Counted from the stretch's first letter, positions 9,714-22,067 are shown. The stretch is DNA of 64,000 nt from Mikania micrantha (GCA_009363875.1 CM018680.1:71428272-71492271); one strand, 5' to 3'. The notes: generated by a model not told the origin, from the sequence alone. A program made the numbers and translations.

Positions 9714-12452
9714 ATGAGAATCATGAAGATTCATTTCATTCTTTTTTTGTTTACATTTCCTCTTACAATGGTCATGGGAACCTTTGATGGTTCTACCCCA
9801 AACAACAACCACCTAGCAAAACCAAATTGTCCAACCGTGTGTGGGAATATTACAATTCCATACCCTTTCGGAATCGGCACCGATTGTTCTCTTGACTACA
9901 CGTTTAACCTGACGTGCAACACTTCTTCTGAACCCCAAAGTTGTTAGTTGGAAGCCTCGAAATATACAATATTTCAGATGCAGAGTTGCGTGTCTTCAGT
10001 GATATTTCTTACAGATGTTACAACCAAAGTGGGGTTGCAGTTGAAAGTATAGGATGGATTGACTTAGCAGGGTACTACACTTTCTCAACAAAGAACAAGT
10101 TCATAGTCATTGGTTGTGACGATTATGCTTTGATTACGGGCACAAACAGAGCCGAATCTTCTTCTAGTGGTTGTTTTGGACTATGTAACAAAGCACGTGA
10201 TGTGCCTATCCGGGAATGCTCGGGAATCGGGTGTTGTCAAACGTCTATACCAAAGGGTCTCACATATTACAATATTACACTACATTCATTAAAAAACCAC
10301 TCAGATGTTTTGTACTTCAATGAATGTGGTTATGGCTTTCTTGTTGAGGAAGAGAGTTTAGAGTTTAATGGTGTTGCTGATTTATCCAGTGATTCTTGGG
10401 ACTTCTATCACAAGATTAGGTCCACAATGCATGTTGTGCTTGATTGGGTAATCAAATTGGAAGGAAAGTGTGCCAATAAGGTCAATGAATGCAAAGGAAA
10501 CAGTTCATGCTATGATATAGATGGTGGTGGGTATCGGTGTAAATGCAATGAAGGTTATGAGGGTAACCCATATCTTCAGCCAGGTTGCCAAGGTCAGACT
10601 GTCCCTTAGAAACTTTTTTTTTAGCATGCTTTTGGGATTATCTAAAATTGACGTCTGTTTTGGTGATTTGATTGTGCAAAGTTTCTAAATTCATGATCTT
10701 TTTTCTTTTTTGTTCATTTTGGCTTAACTAAATTTATGTACATCATTCTCAAGAAACCATTTTAAGGATACATTTCTATACATTTATTGCAAATTTTCAG
10801 TTTACATGTTGGTCATTAGATATTTATAAAAGCAATTGTTTTGCCACTAAAAAAATCAAATTCAATCCCTTGATCTTGTGACCAACTTCTTTTTTGTTCA
10901 TGAAAAAAAAAAATAGTTTTGAGGATTTGATAAATTGTTTTTCTTGAACCAACATGCATATATGATTTTTGTTTTCTTATTAGACATCGATGAGTGCAAC
11001 GTTCAAGGAACCAACCCTTGCCATGGTGTTTGCATTAATACACCAGGGGGTTACGATTGCAAATGTCTACCCGGAGCCTTTGGTGATGCGAACATTACAA
11101 ATGGTTGTCAATCCGTTGATACTAAAGATTCAGAATTCTCATCAACTATACTAATTATAGGTAATTCGTTGTTGCAAAAATGAATATGTTTTGGACGCTA
11201 ATTTGATTTTATAAACTTCTATCTTCAACAATTTGGTTTTCAATGACTTTGTTTCATTGAAAGTAAATTTGATCGACAAACTATTAACGTAAGTGTTTGT
11301 TCATATCCACGCATGTATGTAGTAATCGTATCCGGCATGTTAGCAATACTATCCGGAATAGTGGGGATATTCTTTGCTATAATGAGGAGGAAGCTAACAA
11401 GGCTTCGAGAAAAGTTCTTTGAGCAAAATGGGGGTGTGTTGCTTAAACAAAAGCTAAAAGCACAAGGATCTCATGACGCGATGACTTTGTTTAGCTCTAA
11501 GCAACTTAGAAAAGCTACTCATAATTATTCTAGAGATCAAATTATTGGTAAAGGTGCCTATGGTGTAGTGTACAAGGGAGTTTTGTCAGATAAGTGTGTA
11601 GTAGCAATAAAGAAGTCTAAAGTAGCAGATGCAACTCAAGCAGAGCAGTTCATCAATGAACTTTTGATCCTAACGCAGGTCATACATCGAAACGTGGTAA
11701 AGCTTATAGGTTGTTGTTTGGAAGAGGAAGTTCCTTTACTAGTGTATGAATTTATCTCCAATAACACTCTTTTCTATCACATTCATCATAGATTGGGTGG
11801 AATGAGTTGGTTAACTTGGGAGAATCGGTTAAGAGTAGCTATTGAAGCTGCAAATGCACTTGGGTACCTTCATTCAGAAATTAACATGCCAATCATACAC
11901 AGGGATGTCAAGTCTGCCAACATATTATTAGATGACAACTACACAGCAAAAATTTCAGATTTTGGTGCATCAAGGTTAGTCCCATTAGATCACGGCCAAG
12001 TGACTACTCTTATTCAAGGCACTCTAGGTTATTTGGATCCTGAATATTTCAACACTAGTCAGCTAACTGAGAAAAGTGATGTATATAGCTTTGGAGTAGT
12101 CCTTGCAGAACTCGTAACTGGGAAAAAACCTATTGGTGAAGATAGAATTAATGAAGAAAAAAATCTAGCAACGTATTTTGTTAATTCAGTTAAGGGAAAC
12201 CATTTATTTGAAATTGTTGAGCCTAGACTTTTACATGAAACAACTCTTGAACAGCTACAAGCATTAGGTGATCTTGTAAAAAGATGCCTAAGTTCGGTAG
12301 GTCGTGATAGACCTACAATGAAAGAGGTAGTAGCGGAGCTAGAGGGCTTGAGGAAGTTCACAACTCATCCTTGGGTTCAACAGCAAACACATTACCATGT
12401 TAGAAGCTTTTTTCTGGAAGTTGAGCAAGATCTTTATGATCCCCATAGTTAA
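9714..12452 (+). pseudogene. WAK-like receptor kinase gene, exon 1 frameshifted
   Basis: Three exons: 9714-10592, 10984-11160 and 11323-12452, all with GT-AG borders and the phases usual for wall-associated kinases. The order is: hydrophobic signal peptide (first ~22 residues), galacturonan-binding WAK domain (CPTVCGNITIPYPFGI), EGF repeat near residues 256-292, Ca-binding EGF repeat (DIDECN...GCQ) near 294-335, transmembrane segment near 353-374, then a kinase. Kinase motifs are GKGAYG, VAIKK, HRDVKSAN, DFGAS and GTLGYLDPEY, so the active site is complete. The product would sense pectin at the cell wall. One base appears to be missing around 9934-9938 (a run of four C in gaacccc): frame 1 stops at TAG (9945-9947), and the next frame continues the domain. 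The exon total of 2186 nt is one short of 729 codons. It may be a pseudogene, a null allele or an assembly error. Confidence 0.88.
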
Positions 12453-12721
12453 TGCATGGAACTAACAAACGAAAATCAAACACGGGTACTGCAATAGTTT
12501 GTTGGTGATTCTTATAGTATTATTTATATGAGCATCTCGGCTATATATGTTTTCACAATAGTTTGTGAAAAACCTCGTAGTTTTTGTGAGTTATGTTTTC
12601 AATGTGTTTTTAATTGTACTAGTTATCTTGTTTGGTGTTATGTTGTGAAGTCAATGACTATGATCGAGTTTAATTACTTGCTTGGAGTATAAGACATGTA
12701 ATACAAGTATGATATGATTGT

Positions 12722-12728
12722 GAATAAA
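12722..12728 (+). terminator. Possible poly(A) signal of the WAK-like gene
   Basis: AATAAAA about 270 nt after the stop codon, within a T/G-rich stretch. Plant poly(A) signals are loose, so this is only a candidate. Confidence 0.35.
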
Positions 12729-12729
12729 A

Positions 12730-13660
12730 TGTGAATCATTTTCTATCTTAAATGTTATGTCGTTGTTATAGGGCCATATATAATGTAACAACGAAAGTAA
12801 CAACAATAGATAAATCATGTGCATGAAACTTGTTGGTAATTTTTTTTTGTTTTTTATGACTGTGGTAAACCCGCTTACATGATTAACCTTTAGGCCTCCC
12901 TAATACCCAACAAACCAAGAGGAATAGGTAAATTAAGCACTGCTGGCTAACCGGGTTAGCCCCTGTAACTATTACCGTTTAAACCAGATACTTTTGATTA
13001 TGTTAATTTGACCGTATTCCATGAGAAAGTATTCAAATAAAAACTAGCAAACGGCCCCTTGCAACTAAAGTTGATTTTCATATGTTTTTTCCTTACAATC
13101 TCATGATCTATGTTTATTTCAAACATGTTAATATGTATGTGGTGTTTGTTGTGTAAATCTTGATGAGTAGACTTTGGTTTTAAAACATATGTCATATGAG
13201 ATACATATTAAGATATGCCCGTTCATAAAACGTTGGTGAGTACTTAGTCATGAAATGAACAACATTCAATCTTAAGAATGATATCAAATTAACTAACAGG
13301 GTGTTACATAGATGACCTCAAAGTGCTTCTGATCGGTAGTTTGTCCTATATATCCATTAATGTCGGATCGGTCATTTGAGCTCTTCTGTCGATCCCTTAT
13401 TTGGTATTTCTGTTGGGCCATAATCCATCTTAAGTTTTATTGTAATACTTATTTAAATTATGGGTTAAACAATTGTATTAAGTAGTGTCTCTATTTTGGC
13501 TGGAACATTTAGAATGAGCCCAATTAGTGTGTGTGTATATGTCCGTATATCATAGTCAATTGTGTCTCGGTTAATTGAAGGGTGAAATCCCAGACTAATA
13601 CACTGCATATCAATGAAGATGGTTGATCTATAACCGTTGAAGTTAATTCCGATTATCACA
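12730..13660. other. Intergenic between WAK-like gene and Helitron
   Basis: AT-rich sequence; short ORFs on both strands have no recognised family. Nothing further is supported. Confidence 0.5.
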
Positions 13661-14952
13661 TCTTATCTTATATTACTACTATAATAAACAAAAATATATT
13701 TTGTCACTTGTCAAATTTTTAGATTAATAATGCCACGTGTCATCTTTTTAAGATATTTCTCAATTCTCTTCATATTAAATATACTTATAATTATCTCTCT
13801 TATTAACTAATTATAATACTAATGACATTATTTACGTTTTTAATATTAAAAATAGTTTTTAAATAAATCAAAATTCTTTATAAAAAACATAGTTTAAATA
13901 TATTTTTTTAAAATATGAAAGTTTTCTAAAAATCAAATTTTTGAATGACAAAAAAGATTTTAAATCGCAATTTTTAGGAATTTGAATTTTCTAAAAAAAA
14001 TTTCTCTCAAAAAACTATTTTTTAAAAGAATGAAATAAACTTATAAAACAGAGATTTCAAACAAAAAATATTTTTATAAACATATGGCGTTTTTAACACG
14101 AATTCCCTCAATATAAATACTTTAAAAATACTAAAATTTTAAAAATGATACTGAAAATTACACTTTTGATCATTTATGTTTAATGATATTGTCAAATTGT
14201 GACATAACTAAAAAATTGCGCATTACCTTCTTATTTTGTGGAAAAATTTATATTTTTGATCCTTTATACTTATAGATATTTTCAAATTTGGTTACTTAAC
14301 TTTGATAATTAAAAAAATGATACATTACCATCTTAATTTTACAACAAATGGTTTTTGAGGAAAAATTAAAATTTTTAATGGCATTTACTTGTAAAATTTC
14401 AGTTGTTACAAATCAAGAAACTCGGGTATAAATTATTTAGTTATTAAATATTTTAATTATTGTTTATTACTTAATCGGTTATGAGAGAAATTTTTTTATT
14501 AGAAAATTCAAATTCCTAAAAATAGCGATTTAAAATCTTTTTTGTCATTCAAAAATTTGATTTTCAGAAAACTTTCATATTTTAGAAAAAAATATTTAAA
14601 CTATGTTTTTTAATAAAAAATTTTGATTTATTTAAAAAATATTTTTAATATTAAAAAAGTAAATAGTGTCATTAGTTTTATAATCAGTTAATAAGAGAAT
14701 AATTATAAGTATATTTAATATGAAAGAGAATTGAGAAATATCTTAAAAAGATGACATGTGGCATTATTAATCTAAAAATTTGACAAGTGGCAAAATATAT
14801 TTTTGTTTATTATAGTAGTAAGATTAAATTACTTATTAATACGTAAATTAATCATTTTTTATAAAAACATCGTTTTAAAATTTCTAAATTTTTATTATTA
14901 ACTGTTTTATATTTTATATTAAATCCATGAAATACATGGGGTAGTAGTCTAG
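13661..14952 (+). mobile_element. Non-autonomous Helitron with internal inverted arms
   Basis: Begins TC after an A (13660/13661) and ends CTAG followed by T (14949-14952, T at 14953). The hairpin CCATG-AAATA-CATGG (14925-14939) sits 9 nt before CTAG. These are Helitron features (insertion between A and T, no target duplication). It has no Rep/helicase ORF. Inside are two inverted arms of about 340 bp: 13673-14009 and 14482-14821, both starting TTACTACTATAATAAAC. The right arm is in effect a second, inverted Helitron 5' end. The exact 5' base could also be 13666. Confidence 0.65.
13673..14821. repeat. Long inverted repeat (about 340-bp arms)
   Basis: Arms 13673-14009 and 14482-14821 pair over nearly their whole length with scattered mismatches; the spacer is about 470 bp. 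Termini are TTACTACTATAATAAAC and its inverse. A TA flanks each end just inside these limits, so an inserted TIR element is an alternative reading. A read-through transcript would form a long hairpin RNA. Confidence 0.8.
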
Positions 14953-14954
14953 TT

Positions 14955-15849
14955 GTAGGATCGGGTTGTTTAATCTAAACAACACTTTACAAGTATTTCT
15001 CTCTTTCAATCTAACAGTTGCGGAATATCTGTTAGAAGGATCTCTCAAACACTCAATGGTGAACAAATAATCTTTGAATAACAATAAGAACACAAGAATA
15101 AATTCAAGCTCAAAGATATATTTCTCTCAAAGTATTACAAGTGTAAGCAGACAAACAACAACACAAGCACCTAAACAAGTTTACAATGAGAGGTTATATA
15201 GCCAAGGCTACAATCGTATACTCGTAGGAATACAAGTTGAGTATACTAGACAATACATAAAGTAAAACTTATTCTAGTATGTAGAGTGTCTTAACAGGCT
15301 AAGACACTCAATTACAATTATTACAAATATAGACATTGACTTAACCAAAGACTAGCTAAATACAAAAGGCATTTAATGTTGTTGATCTTTAAGGCTTCAG
15401 ATGATCTTTTGCATTTAATGCTGAGGAAGGGAAGTAAGGTGCTGTGTCTGACTATCGGTATGTTATCTTTGTTTTCACTCAGACCAGCATGTCTTGTGTC
15501 AGTCCCTTTTGTACTATGAAAGTAATCAGCTACCGTCTTTGTCGATAAACCTCGGAATTCTTTGTCTTTGTCTTTGGTGTGGAAGAGAATCTTTGGAAGC
15601 TGTTATTCTTCGGAAGCCTTTAGTTCTTTAGAAGCTTTATGTCTTCGGAAGCTCTGAAGTTTTATCTCTAAGTGTTGGCCTTCCGAAGTGTTTGTCTTGT
15701 ACATCCTTTAGTAGGAATGACTTACCCTTCGGAAGCAATGTTGCTTCCGAAGAGGAACTCCTTCCTTCCGAAGGCTGTTTGTCTATGTAGTCTCTTATAC
15801 TTAGACAAAATTGAAGTTTGGTGAGCATCAGCCTTTATTAGTATTTACA
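14955..15849 (-). repeat. 3' LTR of Sirevirus S
   Basis: On the minus strand it starts TGTAAATAC at 15849, right after a purine tract (cctaggggagac), and ends CCTACA at 14955; 895 bp. It contains about six CTTCCGAAG/CTTCGGAAG motifs (15600-15785). A TATATAA box reads on the minus strand around 15194-15201. The left end lies 2 bp from the Helitron end; the other LTR, needed to fix the target duplication, is outside the window. Confidence 0.78.
15194..15201 (-). promoter_or_regulatory. TATA box in the LTR of S
   Basis: Minus strand CTATATAACC, about two thirds of the way along the LTR and downstream of the CTTCCGAAG group, as expected for a U3 promoter. Confidence 0.45.
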
Positions 15850-16792
15850 GTCTCCCCTAGGCTGATGCTACCAAAACTTCTTATGGGATTCTCTTTACTA
15901 TCTTTTCTCCCCTCAGGACCTGAGCCCTTGCCTTTACCCATTTGACTGCAACTATCCCATTTGATCCATTGTCTGGATTTTCTAGAGGGAGTCTTTCCAA
16001 GTCAAAGATAAAGGGCTCAGCCAGCACCAGCAGTTGTGTCATATCCAAAACTTGTATTCCTCCATTGAACTGATTGAGGGTGAACTCTTTGTGCGGTGCA
16101 TTGAAGCTCTATTTTACAATAGGGATGTAGGAGTGATGATGCATTAGTCCATGGAGGTCTTTTGGATGATCTTTAGGCTTTGAGGCAGCTGGTGTGTCTT
16201 TTGGTCCTGAGGGTGGTGAATCTGGCTCAGAGTCAGAGAAGATGGCAGATGTTCTCTTTTTCCTTCTTGCTATGCTCTTTCTTCTTCTGAATCTTGGTCT
16301 ATCTTGAGCAGTAGCTTGACTCCTCTTATCTCTGGCCTGTACATCTTCCACATTTGAGCCCACTGCTGCATCTGTTGTTGCAGTGGGCTGTGGACCTGCA
16401 TCCTCAGTTGTTGAGGGCTCATTTCTCCTCTCATCAACCTTTGATTGTTTATCAGGATCAGGGTCTATTGATTGTTGTTTCCTTGTAGTCTTTTTACCCC
16501 TCTTGATCTTGATCACTGAAGAGATTGTCATGTTGTCCTAGGAAGGACTTGATGGAGGAGCTGCAGGTTCTTCTTTAGGGTCTAGGGGGAACATGTTGGG
16601 GAACATAGCTTTTGTAGCTTCCCCACACATGACTTCTTCTCCTTATCTGATCCCAGATAAGATGGGAATTTCAATGGTAGCTCCCCCTAGACCTAAGCCT
16701 AAGTTTAGGCTTTCCCTTTGAGCCTGATTTTGCTCAATTGAAAGTAACTCACCTCTGGCTATCTTAGCCTTGATATCTCTGACATGCATATC
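15850..16792 (-). pseudogene. Sirevirus S env-like ORF, 3' part, plus polypurine tract
   Basis: Continues the env-like frame from beyond insertion A (TSD ATATC, 16788-16792). After a first open stretch (EQNQAQRESLNLGLG) and stops near 16645 and 16540, the longest open part is 16531-16109. That part encodes a lysine/arginine- and proline-rich, low-complexity protein of 140 residues. A purine tract (15850-15862, minus strand) precedes the LTR. Sireviruses often carry an ORF after pol called env-like by position; nothing here proves an envelope function. Confidence 0.65.
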
Positions 16793-16992
16793 TGTGACAC
16801 CTCGTAAATTTCCAGGTCAGCAACTCTATTATTTTTAATAATAATGTTTATTATTATTTCATACGTGGCACTAGAATAAATGCATTTAGTGTGACACGTG
16901 GCACAACAGTCTGAACGCACCGATAATTCGATGAATTATCGCACGAAACTCGCACGTGTCTTGAATGACGAACGTTGGTGAACGGATCAAAC
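16793..16992 (+). repeat. 5' LTR of A, first 200 bp
   Basis: Matches the start of the LTR at 37068 (TGTGACACCTCG...) until element B interrupts it. The final five bases, CAAAC (16988-16992), are duplicated at 28613-28617 on the far side of B. Confidence 0.95.
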
Positions 16993-18580
16993 TGTGACAA
17001 TCCGATTTTTTTTTTTTTGAATTAACTTCGCTAACTAAAAATAGTGAGATCACAGGCTCAACAAGACAAATGTAAGCCCAATGAGCCAAGGTAGGCCCAA
17101 TAAGGCCAGTGTAGGCCCAGTGAGGTCTAGGAAGGCCCAATAAGGCCCAGGGTAGGCCCAATGAGGCCCAAGGTAGACCAATTGCATTTATGATGCCCAA
17201 TTGGGTTAACCTAGTCCAATAATGTTCTAAGTGGCCCAATTGGTGACAATTCGGCAACTTCACGATTAACCCCGTTAACAAAAATTAACGGAATTGACAT
17301 GAAATCATTGGAAATCAAATTATAAGGATTAGAATGAAATAAAACAATGTATAAACACCAAAAATTGCTAAGTGTAGGTTGTAATTAGATTAGAGTATAG
17401 AATTTTGACTTTTGAGGTCAAAATTCGGCTTAAACATTAAATAAAAATCGAATTTCACATTAAAACTAAGTAAAAACCGAAATTAATTAACCTTAATGAT
17501 ACTATTGATGATTATTATCAGTTTCCATACGTTATGAAATCATTAACTTGTCGAATTAAACTGAAATAATCACAAAAAGTCGAAACCGAAGCCTTTAGTC
17601 TTCAAACTCATGCAATTCGATCACACTTCTCAAAATTGAACCTGCAAAAACTCTGATCGGCACTATTAGGAGTTGTTTCATATCACAATTCAATCACAAG
17701 AACTCGGGATTTAAGATCACGATCGAGAGCTTGGCCGAACTTCAACTCAAAGTCGAGATACCTCAATTGAATATCAAATCAAGCGAGTTTTCGTTCCTAC
17801 ACCATCTAATATGGCCGATTAAGCAAAGCCCTAACTTAATTTCATCAAACAACATCGAATGCTTTGAATTCGAATTCTAGGGTTCGTCTTAAAAATGGTT
17901 TTGGGGGAAACAGTTGAAATGAGTTTAAAAGTTTAATCAAATGATACTAGTAGTTTCAGAACTCATCGATTAACAAGAACCATATGTCAATTTCATGAAA
18001 CAATAACGAATTGTTAGATTTCAAATTCTATGGTTCTTGAGTTTAAACGAATAGGGGACTTCGAATTTAAAGAACTTGATAGGCGAATTAAATATTACAG
18101 AGAGTTTCGAAATTCATAGTTGAATGATAATCCTATATCAATTTCATAAAACAACAACTAATCAGGGGGTTTTGATTTCTAGGGTTTCTTGATAAAAACG
18201 AATTGGGAATTTTACTCCAAATTGGATTAAAATTCAGATTATTCATAATTGATAGTTTCGAAACTTCCTACTAAATGAAAACCATATGGCTTTACAGTCT
18301 GATTTAAACGATTTCGTTGAAATTGGGTGTGAGACTTGGTATCCACGATTCGAAGACATATAGGGCATGAATTGGGGGGTTTTTGATTAAATAATAATCG
18401 AATTAGACCATCCTTGAATTCGTTTGGGTTCTCTGAACAATAGCCCTATGGTGTTTGGGTTAATTGATTTCGAATTGGGAGTCAATTGGAACTCAAATGG
18501 TACGGATTTGATTATCAAAAGGGGAACCAGTCGAGTAGTTCTTAAAATTATTTAAAATCAAAGTGGATCACAAATGTTGA

Positions 18581-18647
18581 AGCAGACAAGCTGGTTGGGA
18601 GCGTGTGTGTGGACATGGAGGTCACGGGTTCGAACCTGGCCTCCACC
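18581..18647 (+). other. tRNA-like / SINE-head-like sequence in LTR of B
   Basis: agctggttgggagcg (A-box-like) is followed about 26 nt later by gggttcgaacctggc (B box GGTTCGAACC, perfect core), then cctccacct. Spacing fits an internal RNA polymerase III promoter. It does not fold as a complete tRNA (no matching 5' acceptor arm), so it is not a tRNA gene. The 3' LTR copy is at about 27336-27402 and has one change (CCTGG to CCCGG). Confidence 0.5.
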
Positions 18648-19040
18648 TATTTTGATTCTTGAACTATTTTTGGTATTTTCATCATAACTCCTTCGTTTTA
18701 ACTCCGTTTCGACCCGTTCAAATTGCGTTGGGACCAGAATTCAGTTCCGAACGTATTAGAATAATAAAATTTATATTTTAACTCGAAAACATAATCGCGT
18801 ATGATTACGCTTACTTAAATAAAATTATAATCGATTACATGATTTTAGTTAAACGATTTTAAAGTCACGCGTGCTTATAGATGAACAGTTCTAAAACTCT
18901 AACATACGTATGTTTACGTATGTGATTACACACAAAGCGATATCTCGAATAACACAACGATTATTGTTGAAACACAGATTTCTCGTAGAAGACAGTTTAC
19001 GCGATTTCTTGTGTGTTTGATCATTCCGTTGCTATCAAAG

Positions 19041-19536
19041 GTGCGTACACGGCCCCTTTCTTATTTTAACTGTTTTGGGGGAGAAAACATGTGCAACAAA
19101 CGCTTTTAGATACATATCACTTGCATGAGTTAGCTGTTTACATTAAGTGCAAACATAGCATTACAAAGCCTTCTCTTTCGAACCGTTTAATTTGCAGGAG
19201 TGCAAAGCGTGGTAGTTGAAGATAGATCTATTGGGTTTGACAAACCTCACTTGGTAGATGGGATCTACGCAGGTGTTTGACTGACCAAACACACACATTG
19301 CTATTGTTCGTGCTAGACAATAGTGTTAAGGCAAAAACATGCTATAGCATGGCAACTCGTCAGCTTCGGTGTCGACCACTTGTGTAAATAGTTTATATGA
19401 CTAGCTATCATGACTGTGCATGTGTGATTATGTTATCTACAAAATTGATATTCAAACTGCTGTTTTGAACATTGTGAATACTTAAACCTGTGTATGCACC
19501 AACCATTGTGTTGACTTGATTTACATGTTTTCTCAG
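19041..19536 (+). other. Putative LTR-internal intron (family B, 5' LTR)
   Basis: AAAG|GTGCGT to GTTTTCTCAG, 496 nt. The hairpin CAAC-CATTGT-GTTG (19500-19513) precedes the AG. The donor is followed by acacggcccc, as in A and C (ttacggcccc). Same module at 27797-28292 in the 3' LTR. Confidence 0.45.
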
Positions 19537-19859
19537 GACACTAAGACACAAGCAAGGACAAGCAGGGACTAGGATGTTGAGTCTCATGCATGCATTTCAG
19601 TTCAAGTGTTTTAGTTTTGTTCAATTAAGACATGGAATGTTTTTGAAATTGTACTTTACATTTTCAAACCGTTACGTATTGTTATTGGTTTAAAAACGCT
19701 TCCGCAAACATTGAAACTTTGATATTACAGTTTTAGACCAACATATGTTTTGAAATTCATATAGAGGTCTTCGTTATGTCTAATGATCTGAGATCCTGGT
19801 TTGTCACGTTTCCCAAACGGTATAATTCCGTTAGTTGAAAATTTGGGGGTGTGACAGAT

Positions 19860-19872
19860 TGGTATCAGAGCC
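19860..19872 (+). promoter_or_regulatory. Primer binding site of B (initiator tRNA-Met)
   Basis: TGGTATCAGAGCC three bases after the LTR; complementary to the 3' end of plant initiator tRNA-Met, the usual primer for chromoviruses. Confidence 0.9.
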
Positions 19873-19987
19873 ATTGGTTATAGCGAACTAGGTTTGCATT
19901 TGTAGACTTAGACTATAACTGTTAGACATTAGACACTTACTTACACGATAGTTTATATGCATTTACATATGGCATCTTGTAACAGAC

Positions 19988-20692
19988 ATGGCATCATCAT
20001 CTACACCTACTCACACTGGGGGACAAGTAGTAGCATTGTCAGAAATCATGACAAGGAGCATCGAATCAGTGGATGATACGATCCACTATGGGGAGGAAAC
20101 ACATGTTCAACAAAGGGGGAACAACCAATATTGGCAATGGTTTCCTGATCTCATACGCAGCTGGGTGTGGGAAGAACGAGTGCCACCACCACCAACTGCC
20201 AACACTGCTAATAACCTTTGGACGTTACCTGCTCTTGGATATCCATTGGAACAGGCATTTGCTGCTTTTGTTGCACGCATGGAGCGTGAAATCCGCAACA
20301 TGCGGGAAGTAGCTGGGATGATCACAGAATTGCTTGAAAATAACAACTGGCTGACACAAATGTGGGATAACCTCACTGAGGAGTTGGTTAGGACTAATGA
20401 GGAACAGGAAAATTTGGTGGAAACGATCTGGATGATGTGAGGGACGATCCTCGAACTCACTGCACGACTAGAAACTACTGAGTTACGTGTAGCTGTAGCT
20501 GAGGCAAGGGCTGAGGAAGCCAATGCACGGGCTGGTGCAGCGGCGATTGAAGCCAATATAGTGAGAGATTTAGCTGGGGAGGCCATGACGCTCATCACTG
20601 GGCATATGCGTTACCAGCATGGTGCAGTGACTGGTCCAGCAGAACTGGAAGACTCATCATCAACCGTTGATCAATTGAACGATGGAATCTAG
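19988..20692 (+). pseudogene. ORF1 of B, interrupted by one stop
   Basis: ATG at 19988; 235 codons to TAG at 20690-20692 with an in-frame TGA at 20438-20440. It carries the shared module: YWQWFPDLIRSWVWEERVP, then LPALGYPLEQAFAA, then a helical region. After the stop come alanine/glutamate-rich heptads (AEARAEEANARA). It lies between primer site and gag, as in A and C. Function unknown; not a recognised retroelement domain. Confidence 0.7.
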
Positions 20693-20930
20693 TTATTTCA
20701 TTTACTTTCTATTTAACAAACTTATATGAGTGGGTTGTACTCATAAAAGTAGATTTAGTGTTTAGTTGTTTTGCATCTCTTTGACAAACAATTGTAAGCA
20801 CTAGTTTATCATAAATGATTAAGAATTGTTATCTTAATGACAATGATGGTGTGTTACATTTACTTTGTGCATGAGTGATGATTATGCGATGGGTGTAGTC
20901 TCATTATGTATATTTGTAAATCGGAAGATC

Positions 20931-22067
20931 ATGGTTGGAGAGAACATTAACATGAACGCAACGGAACTTGAGGCACTTATTAACACTCGAATCACCGAGA
21001 CAATTGCAAACTATACGCAAACACACCAAATAGGATCACATGATCCAACGGGGGAACTGGTAAACTCACAAATGTGCACGTTCAAGACATTCTTGAACTG
21101 TAAACCATGTAATTTCAAAGGATCGGAAGGAACCATTGGACTTCTTCGATGGATTGAACAGTTAGAATCGGTGTTTGAGAGGTGCAATTGTCCGGAAGAA
21201 AACAAGGTCAGATACGCTATTGGTACTTTGGAAGGTTCAGCCTTGACATGGTGGAACCCTATCGTACAGACATTCGGTTTGAATACAACCAATGCACTTA
21301 CTTGGAACGGATTCAAAATCCTGTTGCAGGAGGAGTATTGTCCCCGGAATGAAATGCAAGAACTTGAGGATGAATACAGGCAACTCAAGATGAAAGGTTC
21401 TAATATTGAGGAATACACTACTCGATTCCAGCAATTAGCAAGACTCTTACCGCACAGGGCAACCCCACCTAGCAAATGGATCAAGAGATACATTGGAGGG
21501 TTGGTATCTCAGGTTCGAAAATTGATCATATCTGCAAATCCTACCACCATACAGCAAGCTGTTCGACTGGCACACCAATTTACTGATCAAACGATGCAAC
21601 GGGGAACATTACCCAAACGAACAGTAACAGCTAAGTCAGGAGATCACAAAAGAAAATGGGATAAAATTGATTCCAAGAATTTCACTCAGCAGTCATTTCA
21701 GGAGAATCGCAAGCAGAAATCCAACAAGACTCATCACAATCCAACCAATAACCAACAGTCATCGGGAGGGTATAATGGTAGATGCCCGAAGTGCAACAAA
21801 TGTGGATTTCATCACTTTGGGAATCAATGTGACAGGTACCGATGTCAGCGATGCAGAAAGGTAGGTCATGTAGCAAGAGACTGTCGAGGGGAACTACATG
21901 CAAGCTCACTCAACCAGAGCAACACACAGAAAGGATGTTTTGAGTGTGGCTTATCAGGACATTTCAAGAAGGAGTGCCCACAACTCACGAAAAGAAGGGC
22001 TGATGACATAACTACAAAAGGAAACAGCAACAACAACACAAATGTTGTTCGAACAGAGCTTTTGTGA
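20931..22067 (+). pseudogene. Gag of B
   Basis: Start placed at ATG 20931 (upstream codons of the open frame look non-coding); the ATG at 20952 is an alternative. It has the retrotransposon gag core (LLRWIEQLESVF, ALTWWN, EEYCPRNEM) and two zinc knuckles (CQRCRKVGHVARDC, CFECGLSGHFKKEC) near its end. Gag forms the virus-like particle and binds RNA. The frame shifts near 22050, just where gag should run into protease. Confidence 0.8.

Larger units (their letters stand above)
16993..19856 (+). repeat. 5' LTR of B
   Basis: TGTGACAATCC to GGGGGTGTGACA, 2864 bp. It holds a cluster of about eight GGCCCA/AGCCCA motifs (17079-17240). A tRNA-like stretch with A-box- and B-box-like sequence lies at 18581-18647. 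A donor/acceptor pair (19041, 19536) follows. The 131-codon ORF on its minus strand appears in both LTRs only because they are copies; it has no recognised family. Confidence 0.95.

Noticed and set aside
5290..14823. One 9.5-kb minus-strand Helitron from the inverted 5' end near 14823 to the 3' end at 5290, carrying the WAK-like gene
   Set aside because: The inverted 5' end is part of the smaller inverted-arm structure, and the interval holds several other elements. No Rep/helicase remnant or other support was seen.
16886..17281. 131-codon minus-strand ORF, with copy at 25690-26037
   Set aside because: It crosses the A/B junction and is made of GGCCCA repeats; the copies are LTR duplicates.
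18581..18647. Functional tRNA gene
   Set aside because: The A- and B-box-like parts are there, but no complete cloverleaf or acceptor stem can be formed.
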